Assembly (NCBI RefSeq): GCF_964199755.1 | Contig: NC_133898.1 | Span: 131,860,553-131,924,552, forward strand | Source of the DNA: Larus michahellis | Taxonomy: Eukaryota; Chordata; Aves; Charadriiformes; Laridae | Direction: 5' to 3' | DNA length: 64,000 bases | Shown: positions 22,701 through 48,813 of the stretch, piece by piece | Layout: the number at the start of each line of letters is the position of its first letter | Position numbering within the stretch: position 1 is the first letter of the stretch | The notes under the pieces: model-generated | Seen by the model: only the letters and a program-made list of their open reading frames with translations | Told to the model about the DNA's origin: nothing | The model's database searches: none | Translations under genes and position numbers: made by a program

Positions 22701-25700
22701 GAAGGGGGGTGGCGTTTGACTGGGGGTCAAGACAGACCTGCTGGCCTTTGCACTGGTTATGGCAACCACCATCTCCGGCATTGCCGTTTCGGCGCAGTGT
22801 AAGGGAGCTGGGTGTCACTGCGGTGGCTCCGGCACCCAGGGTGGAAGGGAGCTTGGTGCCATGGCGCGGGCGGCTGGAACCGGGGGAGGTCAGGATTGGC
22901 TTCACAGCAGGCACCGAGGGGCATCCCCTGCCCTTCCAAAGGGTTCAGGGGGTTTTATTAAGCTTTTTTTCCTGCTTCACAGTAACAGGAACGGTGCATT
23001 TGGTTTTGCCAGAGGATTTTATGGAGGTTCGTTGAGCCAGAATTCACAGTTCCTCCCGGTCTTTCTGAACCGTTATTTAATTAGTTTTCTGCAATCTGGT
23101 TTCTCTTCTTTGACTGCGTTTCACTTACCGGCAGCCCCAGTCACAGCCCGCCAGACCTCTGTTGTCTGCAGGCTCTTGAGGAGGGGGGAAAAAGAGCCTG
23201 TGAACGCGTGTGTGTGACGGCAGCAGCGGGTGCGAGTGCCGCCCCCGGCTCCGTCCATGGGAAGGGCTCCCACAAACCCCCTTTGTCCTCTCTGTGCTTT
23301 GCCAATGGGGCCAGGAACCAGCGTGTGCCGGAGCGGTGTGTCCTGCCGAAGGGAAACAGGTGCCAGGACGAGGGCGGCTCTTCCCTCCCGGCCTGCGTTC
23401 GGTCACCGGCGCCTCTGTCGCAGCTCACGGGGAATTTTTTTTCCCACCGCGCAGGATGCACCCGAACCTGACCAAAGGCTTTGGTATGATCGGACCCAAG
23501 GATTTCTTCCCCCTCCTGGACTTTGCCTTCATGCCCAACAACTCACTGCCACCCAGGTATGCCGGCACCCCCCGGTACGCCCCGCTGCGGGCTGCGTGCG
23601 GGGCTTGCAGCTCCACCGTCCCCGCGCTGGCCGCTCGCCGCAGCCCCGGTGCCGTCTGCCCTCAGCTTGCAGGAGCAGCTGCGGCGGCTCTACCCTCGCC
23701 TGAAGGTGCTGGCGTTCGGCGCGAAGCCGGAGACGGCGCTGCACACCTACTTCCCCTCCTTCCTCTCCCGAGCTACGCCCAGCTGCCCTCCCGCCATGAA
23801 AAAAGAGGTGAGCCCTGAGCCGGGGGGTGCGTGGCCACAGGACTGCCAGCATGGCTTGTGGTAGCCCTGGTGCGCCAGTGAGGGGGGACAGTTGAGCGGG
23901 TCCTGTCCTCCCTGCCCCACCCGCTGCAGTGGGCGCAGGGCTGTGCTGTCCACTGGCCCGGCTACCTGGCATGGCTGGGCACTGGCCACCACTTGGGTGG
24001 GCTCAGATCCACCGTGCTGAGGATGGAACGGGCAGGTGCCAGTGTGAGATCGCGGTGGGAGCGTGTCCTGGTTTGGGAGGGAGTGGGACCTTCCGGGGAG
24101 GATGGCGTTTGGGAGCCAGGGCTCCTGCCACCTGCAGCCAGGCTCTGAGAATGCCGGACCCCTGAGTTCGGTGCCCAGGAGCCAGTGGGTTTGGGGGGTG
24201 GTTGGCTCTGCTGGCATAGAGCCCGGGGCAGGGTGTGTTCGATGGGGCAGGGTGTGTTCGATGCGCCAGACCGAGTGACACACGTGTCACGCTGGGGACA
24301 AGGATTGGGTGTGACGACCTGCTGTGCTCTCCTTTGCAGCTCCTGACCTCCATGAGCCAGTGCCTGAGCCTGGACCCCCTGAGCTTCAGCGTCTGGAGGC
24401 AGCTCTACACCAAGCACCTCTCCCAGTCCAGGTCTGTGCCTGCTCCCGGCGGGGCGAGCGCCAGCCTGATGGCCTTTAGGAGCACGTTGAGTTACTTCTG
24501 GGTCCCCCTGACCGAGCCTTGTGTCCTCTTTGTCCCCGCAGTTTGCTTCTGAACCATCTGCTGGAGTCCTGGGACAGCAGCAGCAAGAAGGTGGGAGCTG
24601 TGGAAAGGAGGAATTAGGTGGGGTGGGGAGGCAAACGTACGCGTGCGGCTGCGGGAGGTCCCTGTACGAGCAGCGTCCCCGGGGAACCTGTGTGTGCTCA
24701 GCCAGGTCTGCCAGCAGGCGCGTGTGCCTACGGGCTGGGGAGCCAGCGCTGTGTCCCCCCGCCGCTGCCCGCAGCCCTTGGTCTCAGCGCAGGAGCGCGG
24801 GAGGTGTCCCCATGGTCCGATCCGTCCCTCAGGTCCTCAGTGTTCCTGCCCGTCGCCGCGGTGCTGGGCTGTGTGGGTGCGCGGTGCCGCCGGCACGTGG
24901 TGCCAGGGCCCCGATGCAGCTCTCGTTTTCCCCAAGGTGCGTCAGTCGCTGCAGGAGACGGTTTGCTCCTTCAAGGTAACGAACGAGGAGCTGGCGGCCA
25001 GAGGGCCCAGCAGCGACCAGGACGTGGCTGCCTGCGATGCCGCCTGCAAGGTGAGCCCCGGGATGGGATGGGACGTGCCCGGTTTCCCGGTGTGAGCCAG
25101 CGGCCGGATTTCAGCGCCATGCTGGGGTTGTGGTTGGCTGCTCCTGCCGCCGGCACGTGCCAGGGGCCCTGCAGCGGCGCATCTGCAGGACACGCCGGGG
25201 ACAGATGGTGCTTGGCCCTTGTCCATCCTCCCAGCTGCTCGGCAGATGACACTGGTTTCCACTGGGAAGGCGGGGTGAGCGGTGAGGGCAGCCCGAGGGC
25301 GGTGCGGCCGCGCGGTGACGGGGCCTCGTCTTGTCCTCCCGCCTGCCAGGAGCTGCTGCGGAGGATGAAGGGCCAGGGCTTCCCCTGGTCTCGGCTGCTG
25401 CTTGTCCTCCTGGTCTTCGCCGCTGGTTTCGTCCTGCACGACATCCGGATGCACGGCTCCTTCCAGGGTGAGGTGGTGCCTTTGCTCGTGGCTCTGCAGA
25501 GACGTGGAGGAGCGTCCCTGGCGATCCGTGACCCGAGGGAAGCCCCCACAGCCCTGCCTGTGCCGCTGGCTGCCCATGGGCTGTGTTGGGCTGGATGTTC
25601 CCGGCAGGTTGTGCAGACAGACCCCCTGCCTGTCCCCTCTCGGGAGGGTTTCCCCCGAGCCCAGGTTTTCCTCTCTGCTCTGAGTTTTTGTCCCATCCCA

Positions 25701-27701
25701 GAGCATTTCCCGAGCCGTTGTGCAGGGCAGCTCGGGCCGTGCGTCCCCGGAGAGAGGCCTCGGGGACAGACTGAGCCCACGGCTCCCGCAGGCGCCGGAC
25801 AAAGGTTTGCTCAGGGAATGTCTCTTCTCTCCTCCAGCCTCCTCCTCCGCCCGCCTGCTCCGCTCCTCGGGCGTCCTGCCGGCTTCGCAGGTGGCCTGGC
25901 AGAAGGTCTCCCACTGCTGCCTCCAAGGCTACCGGTGAGTGGCAGCGGCGCTGGCGGCAGTGTGTGTCGGGTGGCGTGAAGCTGTTGATGTGGTGCGGAG
26001 CCGTCTCTGTGCGGAGCCCGTTTTGCTGGGGGCTGTTCCCCAGCTCTGCCTGGAAGGGCTTTGCAGCTCAGCTCTTGTTCCCCGCTTCCCTTGGCCGGTG
26101 GCAGTGGCTCCAGGTAGCCGTGTGCCCGTGGCTCCGTGGCGGTGCTGGCGCTGCCCTCGGCGCTCGCTCTCTTCCAGGTGGCTGGAGCGGACCCTGCCCA
26201 TCTGCGGCTCCCAGGCGGTGGCCATCCTGCAGCCGCCGCTGGAGCTGCTTTGGGCGAAGACCGTCGAGGTGGCCCTGTCCCTGTCCCAGCAGTGCTCCTC
26301 CCTGCTCTCCTGGGCCCACGGCAGCCTGCCCTGGGTCACCGAGTGGGTAAGAAGGATGCGCGGTGCCAGGACGCCGGGGGAGAGATGAGGGATGCTGGCA
26401 TGGCCGCAGCCTGTAGGGGCTTGCGAGGCTGAGGAGCCTGTGTCGGGGGCTCCTGCCGGGTGGGAACAGGGGGGCGGGAGGCCCAAAGAAGGAAAGCGTT
26501 GTCTCTGTCGCTGCTCCTGCCCCGGCCGTGAGCTGCGAGACCCCCGGCGCTGGTGGGTCTGGGGAGGGGGAGGCACGGCAGCAGGTCTCCGATGCCGTTC
26601 TCCCCCGGCCATGGCTGGTGCTACCCCAGCCCTGAGCGTGACCGTGTCAGCTCAAAGACAACTCGCTGCCTTCCTGAAAATCAGCGGTTTGGTGGAAGGG
26701 GGGGGTGCCTTTAGCATCCCTCTCTGGTGGAGACGGGCCGTGCGTGAGCCGAGCGGTGAATGTGGGGAGGGCTGGAGCACGGAGAGGAGGCGGGGGGGTG
26801 ATGCCCAGCCGATTGCAGGACAGCCTGGTTCAATGGAGCCTCCGTCGCGGGTACCCAGGACACGGGGCTCCTCGGGGTACCCAGCCGCGGCTCTCTGTCC
26901 CCGCAGCTGCAGTCCCGGGTGCCGGAGTCGCTGCTGCATTTCGCCGAGTGCGTGAGGGAGCTGCTGCTCTTCCTGCTGCGGAGCTGCCTCTTGCCGCTGC
27001 TGGAGTGCGCGGCCGCCGCGCTGGAGCGGGGCTGGCAGCACTGCCTGGACTCCTGCAAGTGAGCATCCCCCATCCCTGCCCGGGGTGGCAGCAGCGTCTC
27101 CCCCTGTGTCCTGGCTCGGGGAAGGGGGGGTGGTCCTGGTCTGGCTCTGGCCGGGGGGCTGGGACATGGCGCTGTGGCTGTTGTGGCGTTTGCCACCCCC
27201 TCTTTGCCCCCGTCCCTGACTCCTGTGGGTGTCCGAGCTGAGCGTCACCCTCCTGCAGCCGCAGGGAGGTGGGCAGCAGCCGGGCAGTGCTGGCACGGGC
27301 AGGGCACCTGCCTGCCGTCACCGCAGGACCCGCTCCTTGTCCCCTCCTGTCCCAAGGTGAGGGACCAGGGAGCCGGAGCTCCCGGGCAGGGCCATCCCCA
27401 GGGGATTTGGGACATCTCAGGGCAGCGCTCGGGGTTCACGTCAGATTTGGGGAGACCTCGGGCACCGCTGCCTGCTGGAGGGGCTCCGTGTCCCCCCCGG
27501 GGCTTGTGATGCTGGGGGGGGCGGGGGGAGCCGGCCCGTTCCCTGCGTGTAACCCCCCCTCCTCCCTTTTCCAGCGGAGAAGTGTCGTGGGACTGCGTGA
27601 GGGAGCACCTGACCAGCTTCACTTATTCCTCCTGGATTTATCTGCAAAACACCACCCTAGCCGTCAAAAACTGGGCCTTGGCTATGATTTCCGGACACTG
27701 A
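13759..27701 (+). CDS. TMEM214: Transmembrane protein 214
   Basis: TMEM214 is an ER membrane protein reported to anchor procaspase-4 in ER-stress apoptosis. Coding exons: 13759-13891, 14458-14660, 16347-16497, 17589-17723, 19711-19793, 20303-20408, 21934-22015, 23455-23556, 23666-23807, 24340-24431, 24542-24590, 24937-25050, 25350-25467, 25838-25934, 26178-26346, 26907-27058, 27575-27701. Total 2055 nt, 684 aa (human about 689); every junction keeps phase. Recognisable blocks are [12 protein letters not shown] at the N-terminus, [40 protein letters not shown], and [21 protein letters not shown] hydrophobic segment [18 protein letters not shown] (exon 13) is a membrane span, and exon 16 is leucine-rich and hydrophobic. 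The 24937 acceptor is AAG rather than CAG. Introns hold CR1 and LTR-like insertions. Confidence 0.97.
15404..15434. repeat. Poly(T) tract in TMEM214 intron 2
   Basis: About 27 T in 31 bases. No flanking retroposed sequence was recognised, so it may be a simple repeat. The rest of the 1.7-kb intron holds nothing recognised. Confidence 0.8.
16685..16730 (-). mobile_element. Possible CR1 3'-end scrap
   Basis: 'ttagggtggaaaagagccgtaagatcatggagt' resembles an antisense CR1 terminus. It is short and decayed. Confidence 0.35.
18050..18705 (-). mobile_element. Probable LTR-retroelement remnant in TMEM214 intron 4
   Basis: AT-rich relative to its surroundings. It contains two imperfect copies of a ~125-bp unit (both with 'gttccgatatt' and 'gattcacaaataa', 18066-18255), an inverted AATAAA (TTTATT) at 18264-18269, and at 18545-18705 a block shared in opposite orientation with 9380-9535. 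Family unknown; LTR-like and broken, with no internal genes. GC-rich DNA at 18360-18470 may be unrelated. Confidence 0.45.
20640..20685 (-). mobile_element. CR1 3'-end scrap abutting a plus-strand CR1
   Basis: 'accacagaatcgttcaggttggaaaagaccc' is an antisense CR1 terminus. It is fused directly to the plus-oriented CR1 that follows, with no unique DNA between. Confidence 0.7.
20686..21297 (+). mobile_element. 5'-truncated CR1 LINE in TMEM214 intron 6
   Basis: Encodes the end of CR1 ORF2 ([60 protein letters not shown]). The frame is broken near 21110. It ends in 'cccttctaacccaggggattctatggttctatga'. Nearly identical to 34370-35110 over about 550 bp. Confidence 0.93.
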
Positions 27702-28053
27702 GAGCGCCGCTCTCTGGAGCAGTGTGGGGACACGGTCGCGGCATCTCCCGATGCTCCGGCCGCCGAGGAGCGTCTCCGCGGGATGGAGATGCCGAGGGCG
27801 ACGCGCGCGCGGGGACTTTGGGCTCAAATCGGGGCTTTTTGTCTATCCTGGGAAACACCCACCCGCCCTGGGTTTTTCCTCACCCCGTGAATTGGCTGTG
27901 GCTTTCCCTGTCCCACCGTGTCCCTCCTCTAGGTCTGAACCGGGAGAGCCACCCCCGGACCCCTGTTACCCCCCTCAAGGCATCGGTGGGGGTGGGGGGG
28001 GGTACGCGGACACCTCCCCTCCCCCCTTTCCCACGGGTGAATGAACCGGACTC

Positions 28054-28110
28054 ATCATTTTTTTTTCTTTTTTTTTTTTTTTTTTTCCTTCCCCCCCCTC
28101 TCTCTTTAAT
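28054..28110. repeat. Pyrimidine tract (T-run then C-run)
   Basis: A T-run of about 30 with one C, followed by ccttcccccccctctctctt. It lies in the 3' flank of TMEM214. No AATAAA was found for TMEM214 in this flank; 'tttaatgaa' at about 28105 is a weak candidate only. Confidence 0.75.
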
Positions 28111-28244
28111 GAACGCGTGTGCTTTCGGAGGATGCCCGAGGGGTGGGGGCTGTGCAGCACCTCCCCCCTCAACTGCCCACCTTTTGCGGGGGGGGGGCGG
28201 GTCTGATGCAGGGGGGAAAAAGCACCGATTGCTGCAATGGCCAC

Positions 28245-28341
28245 CCCCCGCCCCGGGGGTCCCCCCCCCCTCCCGCCTCCCGGGACGGTGCTAAGCACCG
28301 TCCCGGGAGGCGGGAGGGGGGGGGGACCCCCGGGGCGGGGG
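28245..28341. repeat. Perfect palindrome: 48-bp arms, 1-bp centre
   Basis: Bases 28245-28292 are the exact reverse complement of 28294-28341, with a single A (28293) between. I checked base pairing along the arms and found no mismatch; pairing fails at the next base outward. The arms are almost pure G/C, including a 10-base C run facing a 10-base G run. It would form an extremely stable hairpin. It lies between TMEM214 and AGBL5. Confidence 0.95.
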
Positions 28342-28381
28342 CGTGTAGGGGGTCTCCGGTGGGAGCTGGAGGGTCAGCACA

Positions 28382-28450
28382 GGGGTGGCTTACCCAGTAG
28401 AGCGTTGGCTTGGCATGAGGGAGGTCGTGGGTTCGATACCCGCCCCCCGA
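28382..28450 (+). tRNA. tRNA-Ala-like sequence, probably pseudogene or SINE head
   Basis: It contains a B box (GGTTCGATACC, 28430-28440), an A-box-like stretch (TGGCTTACCCAGTAGAG, 28386-28402) and an anticodon-loop-like TTGGCAT that would read GGC (Ala). The T stem GTGGG/CCCGC pairs. The acceptor, D and anticodon stems pair poorly, and Ala-GGC tRNAs are not normally used by eukaryotes. I think it is a decayed tRNA-derived element rather than a working gene. Confidence 0.4.
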
Positions 28451-28489
28451 CGATTTTTCTCCCGCAAAGGGAAGGCGTGTTTGGGGGGG

Positions 28490-28960
28490 TGTGTTTGTAT
28501 GGGGGGTGCACATGTGCGTATACACGTGTGTTCTCATGTACGTATGTGCTTGTTGACGTGTTCCCATGTACATGCATGTGCGTGTGTGTTCTTATGTACA
28601 TGTGTACCCAAGTGTGGGCATGCGTGCGTACATAGGTGTGCGCACACGTGTATGTGTATGTTTGCATGTACGTGTGTGTGTGCACAGGTGTGTATATAGG
28701 TGTGTACGCGTGTATGTCTCTATATGCAGGTGTGCACACGCGTGGTTGCATACATGTTTGCGTGTCTGTGTGTGTGCATACGTGTCTGCACGTACACGTT
28801 ACGTACGTGCGCGCGCTTACACGTGCGGAGATGCAGGCGTGTGCGTGATGTGCGCGCGAGCACACACCCGTGCGTATGAACGGACAGGCGCGTGCACGCG
28901 CGTGTGCCACGTGTCTGTGCGCGCCCGTACCCGCGTGAGCACACACGTGCCCCGCTCAGC
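28490..28960. repeat. Long alternating purine-pyrimidine (TG/CA/CG/TA) tract
   Basis: About 470 bp of interrupted RY alternation (gtgtgtgcgtatacacgtgtgtt and variants), ending about 230 bp before the AGBL5 start codon. Such tracts can adopt Z-DNA. The long open frames here are composition artefacts. Confidence 0.9.
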
Positions 28961-28969
28961 CTGCGCGGG

Positions 28970-29194
28970 CGCTCTGCGCGCGGGCGCATACGCGAAGGGG
29001 CGTGGTCACGAGGGGGCGCGGCTTGACGCGGGCGCGGCCAGGAGGGGGTGTGGTCGCGGCCGCCGCCGAGGCGCCGTCCAATGGGCGCGTGCGTTGCTGG
29101 GGAGCGGCGGAGCCAATGGGCGCGCGCGGTGCTGTTGCCCGGCGGCGCGGCGGCCGGGCCGGGGCGATGTGCGGGCCGCGGCGGCCCGGCAGCC
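28970..29194 (+). promoter_or_regulatory. AGBL5 CpG-rich promoter
   Basis: Two CCAAT boxes on the plus strand, 29079-29083 and 29113-29117, both in the context CCAATGGGCGCG and 34 bp apart, about 80-115 bp before the ATG. No TATA box. NF-Y type control is inferred. Confidence 0.55.
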
Positions 29195-44827
<15,633 letters not shown>

Positions 44828-44865
44828 GGAGAGCTCTGCGCCAGCGTAACCCTGTGCTTTGATGT

Positions 44866-44871
44866 AATAAA
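44866..44871 (+). terminator. Intronic polyadenylation signal in AGBL5
   Basis: AATAAA 39 nt downstream of the read-through stop at 44825-44827, followed by GT-rich 'agtggttttgcgtgg'. It would give a short AGBL5 isoform ending 23 or so residues after exon 10. Confidence 0.55.
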
Positions 44872-44899
44872 AGTGGTTTTGCGTGGAAGAAGTGGGTGT

Positions 44900-47800
44900 G
44901 AACCGCAGCCCCAGCCCCTCGGAAGGGCCCTGGATGCCACGCTCAGCTCCACGCTCCATCCCGAGCAGAGCGGCCCCGGCTGGCTCAGGACAGACACCGC
45001 ACGGCCAGACCCGGGGCTCCTCCAGCCCGGCTTCCGCAGGGAGCCCAGGGGGCCCAGCCGAGCTCCGGCCACCGCTTCGGCAGCCCCCGGCTGGGCAGGA
45101 GCTGCTTCTCCTGCACCCAGAGCCACGTGGCTCCGTCCCCTGCGGGCTGCCGGGGTTGGGGCCAAGGGGCTCTGAAAGGACGGCACAGAAAACCTCCACT
45201 CGCCTTCCCTCAGCCTCAGCCGCTCCCAAAGCATTCCCGAGGCCTGCAGGGACACACCAAAGTGCCTTTTCCCTTCCCAGGCACCTGCTGAGCCGCAGTC
45301 GATGGTGGCGTGTGGCTCTGGTCAGGGGAGGCAGGCTGGCAGAGCTCTAAGTAGTCACTGGGGGCTTTGAATATGTGGTGAGTCCTGTCCGGCGGGGGCC
45401 GACTTGCAGCGCCGGGCTGCCTGCACGGCTGGGGGAATGCCGCCGCTTGCCGCCCCGCGAGCCCCGCGGCCGGTGCCCCACCAGCCCTGTGGCCGCACTG
45501 CGCTCTGGCAGCAGGGGGGTACCGAAACAAGGCAAGGGGCTCTCTGTGCCCCCGGCGCTGGCTGCCTCCCCCCCGGGCTGGGGCTGGCAGGACGGGCAGC
45601 GCTGCTCCGGGCTGCACGGGGCTTCGGTGCTGCAGCCGGCTGGGCTGTGGCGGGGAAGCCCCGGTGCTCCGTGCTCCTCTGTGGGCTGGTCCCACAGGCC
45701 CCCAGCGAAGGGAATGGGGCTGGACTGGGAGCCCTGGTCTGCTGTGGGGCTCCGGGCCCCCGCGAGCACCGTGCTCTGCAGTATCCCAGCGCCCAAAGGT
45801 CGGAGGCGTGTGAGCGAGGGCCCGCGCGCGGGGCAGGGGGGGCTGGCTGTGTGACTCTGGGTGTGACTGTCCTTGTGTCGAGGCTCTGTGTACTGGTGCT
45901 GCTCTCGGGAGCCATCGCTGCCTTTCCCACCCTCGGCTCCCTTCTCCTGCTCCGCCTGTGTTTCTTGCGTCGCTTCGTCCTCCGTGTTTGCTTTCCGGCA
46001 CTGTGTCGTGATTGTTTCTCATCTGCCATGAGAACATGGTGGGGAGGAAATAAAATTATGTTCTCATGGGCACGTTGTGACGTCTGTTCCTTCTGCCGTG
46101 CATGCTGAGCCACCCCGGAGCCAGCGGGAGCAACCCCCTGGCCCCATCCCCGGTGCCGGGGAGTCGGTGACAGTCGGGCGCGCGAGCAGGAACAGACCTG
46201 GCGGGGCGGGAGGGGAAGAGCCTGTCGCGATAGGGGGGTTCCGCGCCGTGCTGCCTCCCCGGTCTGCGCTCTCCTCTTGCTGCCCACGGTGCCAGCGGGT
46301 GCTGTCGGCACGGCCTCTTCCAGCGAGGGCAGCTGTGACCGGCAGAGCCGAGTGCCACTGGGACACTCTGCCCTGGTGCTGGTGGCTGCCTGGCTCCTGG
46401 CACTGGCTCTTGTGGCCCTTATGGCTCTCCCTTCCCTGCTCTGGCATCACCCAGCAGCTCCGCTGCCTGTGTGCCGGGTCCGGCTGGCCCCCCCGCAGTG
46501 CTGCCATCCCAGCGTGCAGGCCCCGGCAGCACCGGCACCACCACAGCTGCCCAAGGGAACATGGCCCAGGAATGCTTTGACCCCACGGCTTTGCCTTACG
46601 AGCCCCATGCGGCTCCCTGGCGTGCCGAGGTGGGGGTTAGATGGTGCAGGATGAGGAGACCGTGCCCCGGCCGTGTCCATCCTTCCCCTTCCTGCAGACA
46701 CGCTGCCACCATCCTCCCCCCGTGCGGCCGGAGGAGCCGGGGCGAGGGCTGGCCGTGCCCCGAGGGCGCGGGGGCTGCTCTCCCGCCTGGCCCTGCAGGA
46801 CAGCTGTCCCCGGAGATGGCCGGGCTGCACGGACGATGGCCTGTCCCAGACCTGATGGGGGTCAGAGACGCGTCTGCCTCCCAGCTGCTTCCTCAGAGCC
46901 TCGCAGGACGGGAGCCCTTTCCTGGTGGGCTCCAGCCACAGCCCTCCCGGCATGGCATGTGCCCAAGCTGTCTGCTAGCCACCGGGGCTGGGCCCCCTGC
47001 CCTCCTCTCTGCTCTGTGCCAGCCCTGGCTGCGTCAGGGACCGGTGTCCCCACAGACGCAGTGGGGGTTCACCCCCTGAAGATGGGACCAGGCAGGTCCC
47101 TGTGGGCGCAGGAGGAGAGGGCAGAGCCCGTGCCCCACGGTGCTGCTGCAGGAGCCACTTTGCCAGGCGGCTGCTTGCGAGTGCCGGGGAGGCCGGGGGG
47201 GTGTCTCTGCAGGACCCCCAGTGACCCGCTCGCCTGCCGCTGGCCTTTGCTGGCTGGAGTTTGTGGCCAAGTTGTGCCATTTTGGTTGTGACGAGTCCGA
47301 GTTTGAGGGCTGTCACTCAGCAGTACCACCCGCTGTCACCGCACGGCCCGGGCACTGCTGCTGCTCGCCGCAATCCCGCCTCGGCGCTGGCTTTGCCGCA
47401 CCCCGGCTCCTGCTCGCGGGGTCTCACTTGCTGCAGGGTCCCCCCTTGCTCAGGGCTTGCTCCGGCGTCTTAGGTGGTGTCCGTCCCCCAGGGGACACTG
47501 CTGTGTCAGCCCCCCCAGCCGCTTGGCCCCTGCCGTGGGGTGGGAGGGAGTGGGTGAAAGCGAGAAGACCCCCGGGGTGGGATAAGGACAGTTCAACGGG
47601 GAAAGCAGAAGCTGCGTACGTGAAGCAAAGCCACCGCGGGTGCTCCGTCACTGCTGCCCATCGCAGGCGGGTGACAAACGCCATCACCCCCGACATCCCC
47701 ATTCCTCCTCCCTAGCTTTGGTCACCGAGCATGATGTCCTGTGGGCTGGGATGTCCCCCGGACGGGGGGGGTGGTCAGGCGCCTTCCCTGTCCCCCCTCA

Positions 47801-48813
47801 GCCCCAAGCGATTTTGGTGGGTGTGGGACGAACTTGCGAGCGCTGCTCACTCGGCCGGGCCGTGTGCCAGTGCCCGCGGGGCCAGTCCGTCTGACACCGT
47901 CGGCGTGGCCGGGTGCGCTGGGGGCCGGTGCTGGGCGTGCTGCCACCCCCGGGCTCTGCCCTGGGTGCAGGCTCCACGTTTGCCCTCAAGCTCCCGCCGT
48001 CTCTCTTGCCCCGTTTCGGCAGCCGTCGTGGCGGTGCTGCCCCAGCGCGCTGCTGCCTCTGGTCTTGCTCCCTCCAGGCTTCTCCGCTGGCACCGTGTCA
48101 GTTCAGCGCGCATCTCACCGGCCGGGCCAGCAGCACGCAGCGGGATTGAGCCCTGTCCGTCCCGGCATGCCGCTGCACCGCGGTCCTGACCTGCACCACC
48201 CTGCCTGTCCCCACTGGCCCTGCCTGCGTCCCGCATGCCAGCACGGGCACAAAGCCCATCCTCGGCTGCAGCCTCGTCCTGCGGCGATGAGGCCGCGTTG
48301 GCTGGTGCTGCTGCGTCTGGCTCCAGCCCGGGCCCCCACCGCCGGCCCCACACCGAGCTGTGGTGTGCCTGTCACCATCCCCCCCGCCAGCACTTTGGCT
48401 GCTGCCAACGCGGCTCCTCTCGCTCTCTGGCACTGGAACGGTGCTGGCATGGTGGCCATGTGGGTGTCCGTGTGTCTGTCCGTCTTTGCCGTGCCAGGCC
48501 CTGGCCCCTCCTGCACAGCCAAGACCCACAGGCAAAGCAGTGCCGTCACCCCGTCTGTGCCACTGCGGCACAACTGGCAGCCGTGACCGGCTCAGCTCCT
48601 GGCCTGTGTGGGCAGGTGGCCACCAGCCCGACGAGGGCTCTGCCCTGGCACTTGCCACAGCAGCAGCACTCGGGGCTCGGCCAGGCCATGCCAATCCGCA
48701 CCGCAGCGGCTCTCTGTGCCGGGAGCAGGCAGCCGGTGCCCCCGCCACAGCCCCCCGCACCGACCCCGACCCATCCCCGGCACAGGCTGAGCTCTGTCTC
48801 GTTTGTCACGCAG
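44900..48813. other. Large AGBL5 intron or intergenic stretch; one further poly(A) hexamer
   Basis: I find no convincing coding exon here. AATAAA at about 46048-46053 in an AT-richer patch, with GT-rich DNA after it ('gttgtgacgtctg'), could be another alternative 3' end. Several long open frames are Pro/Arg/Ala-rich GC artefacts. Confidence 0.4.

Noticed and set aside
46277-46654. Open frame with a Leu/Ala-rich hydrophobic run (LVAAWLLALALVALMALP)
   Set aside because: No start context, splice partners or homology that I recognise; a single hydrophobic run in GC-rich DNA is expected by chance.
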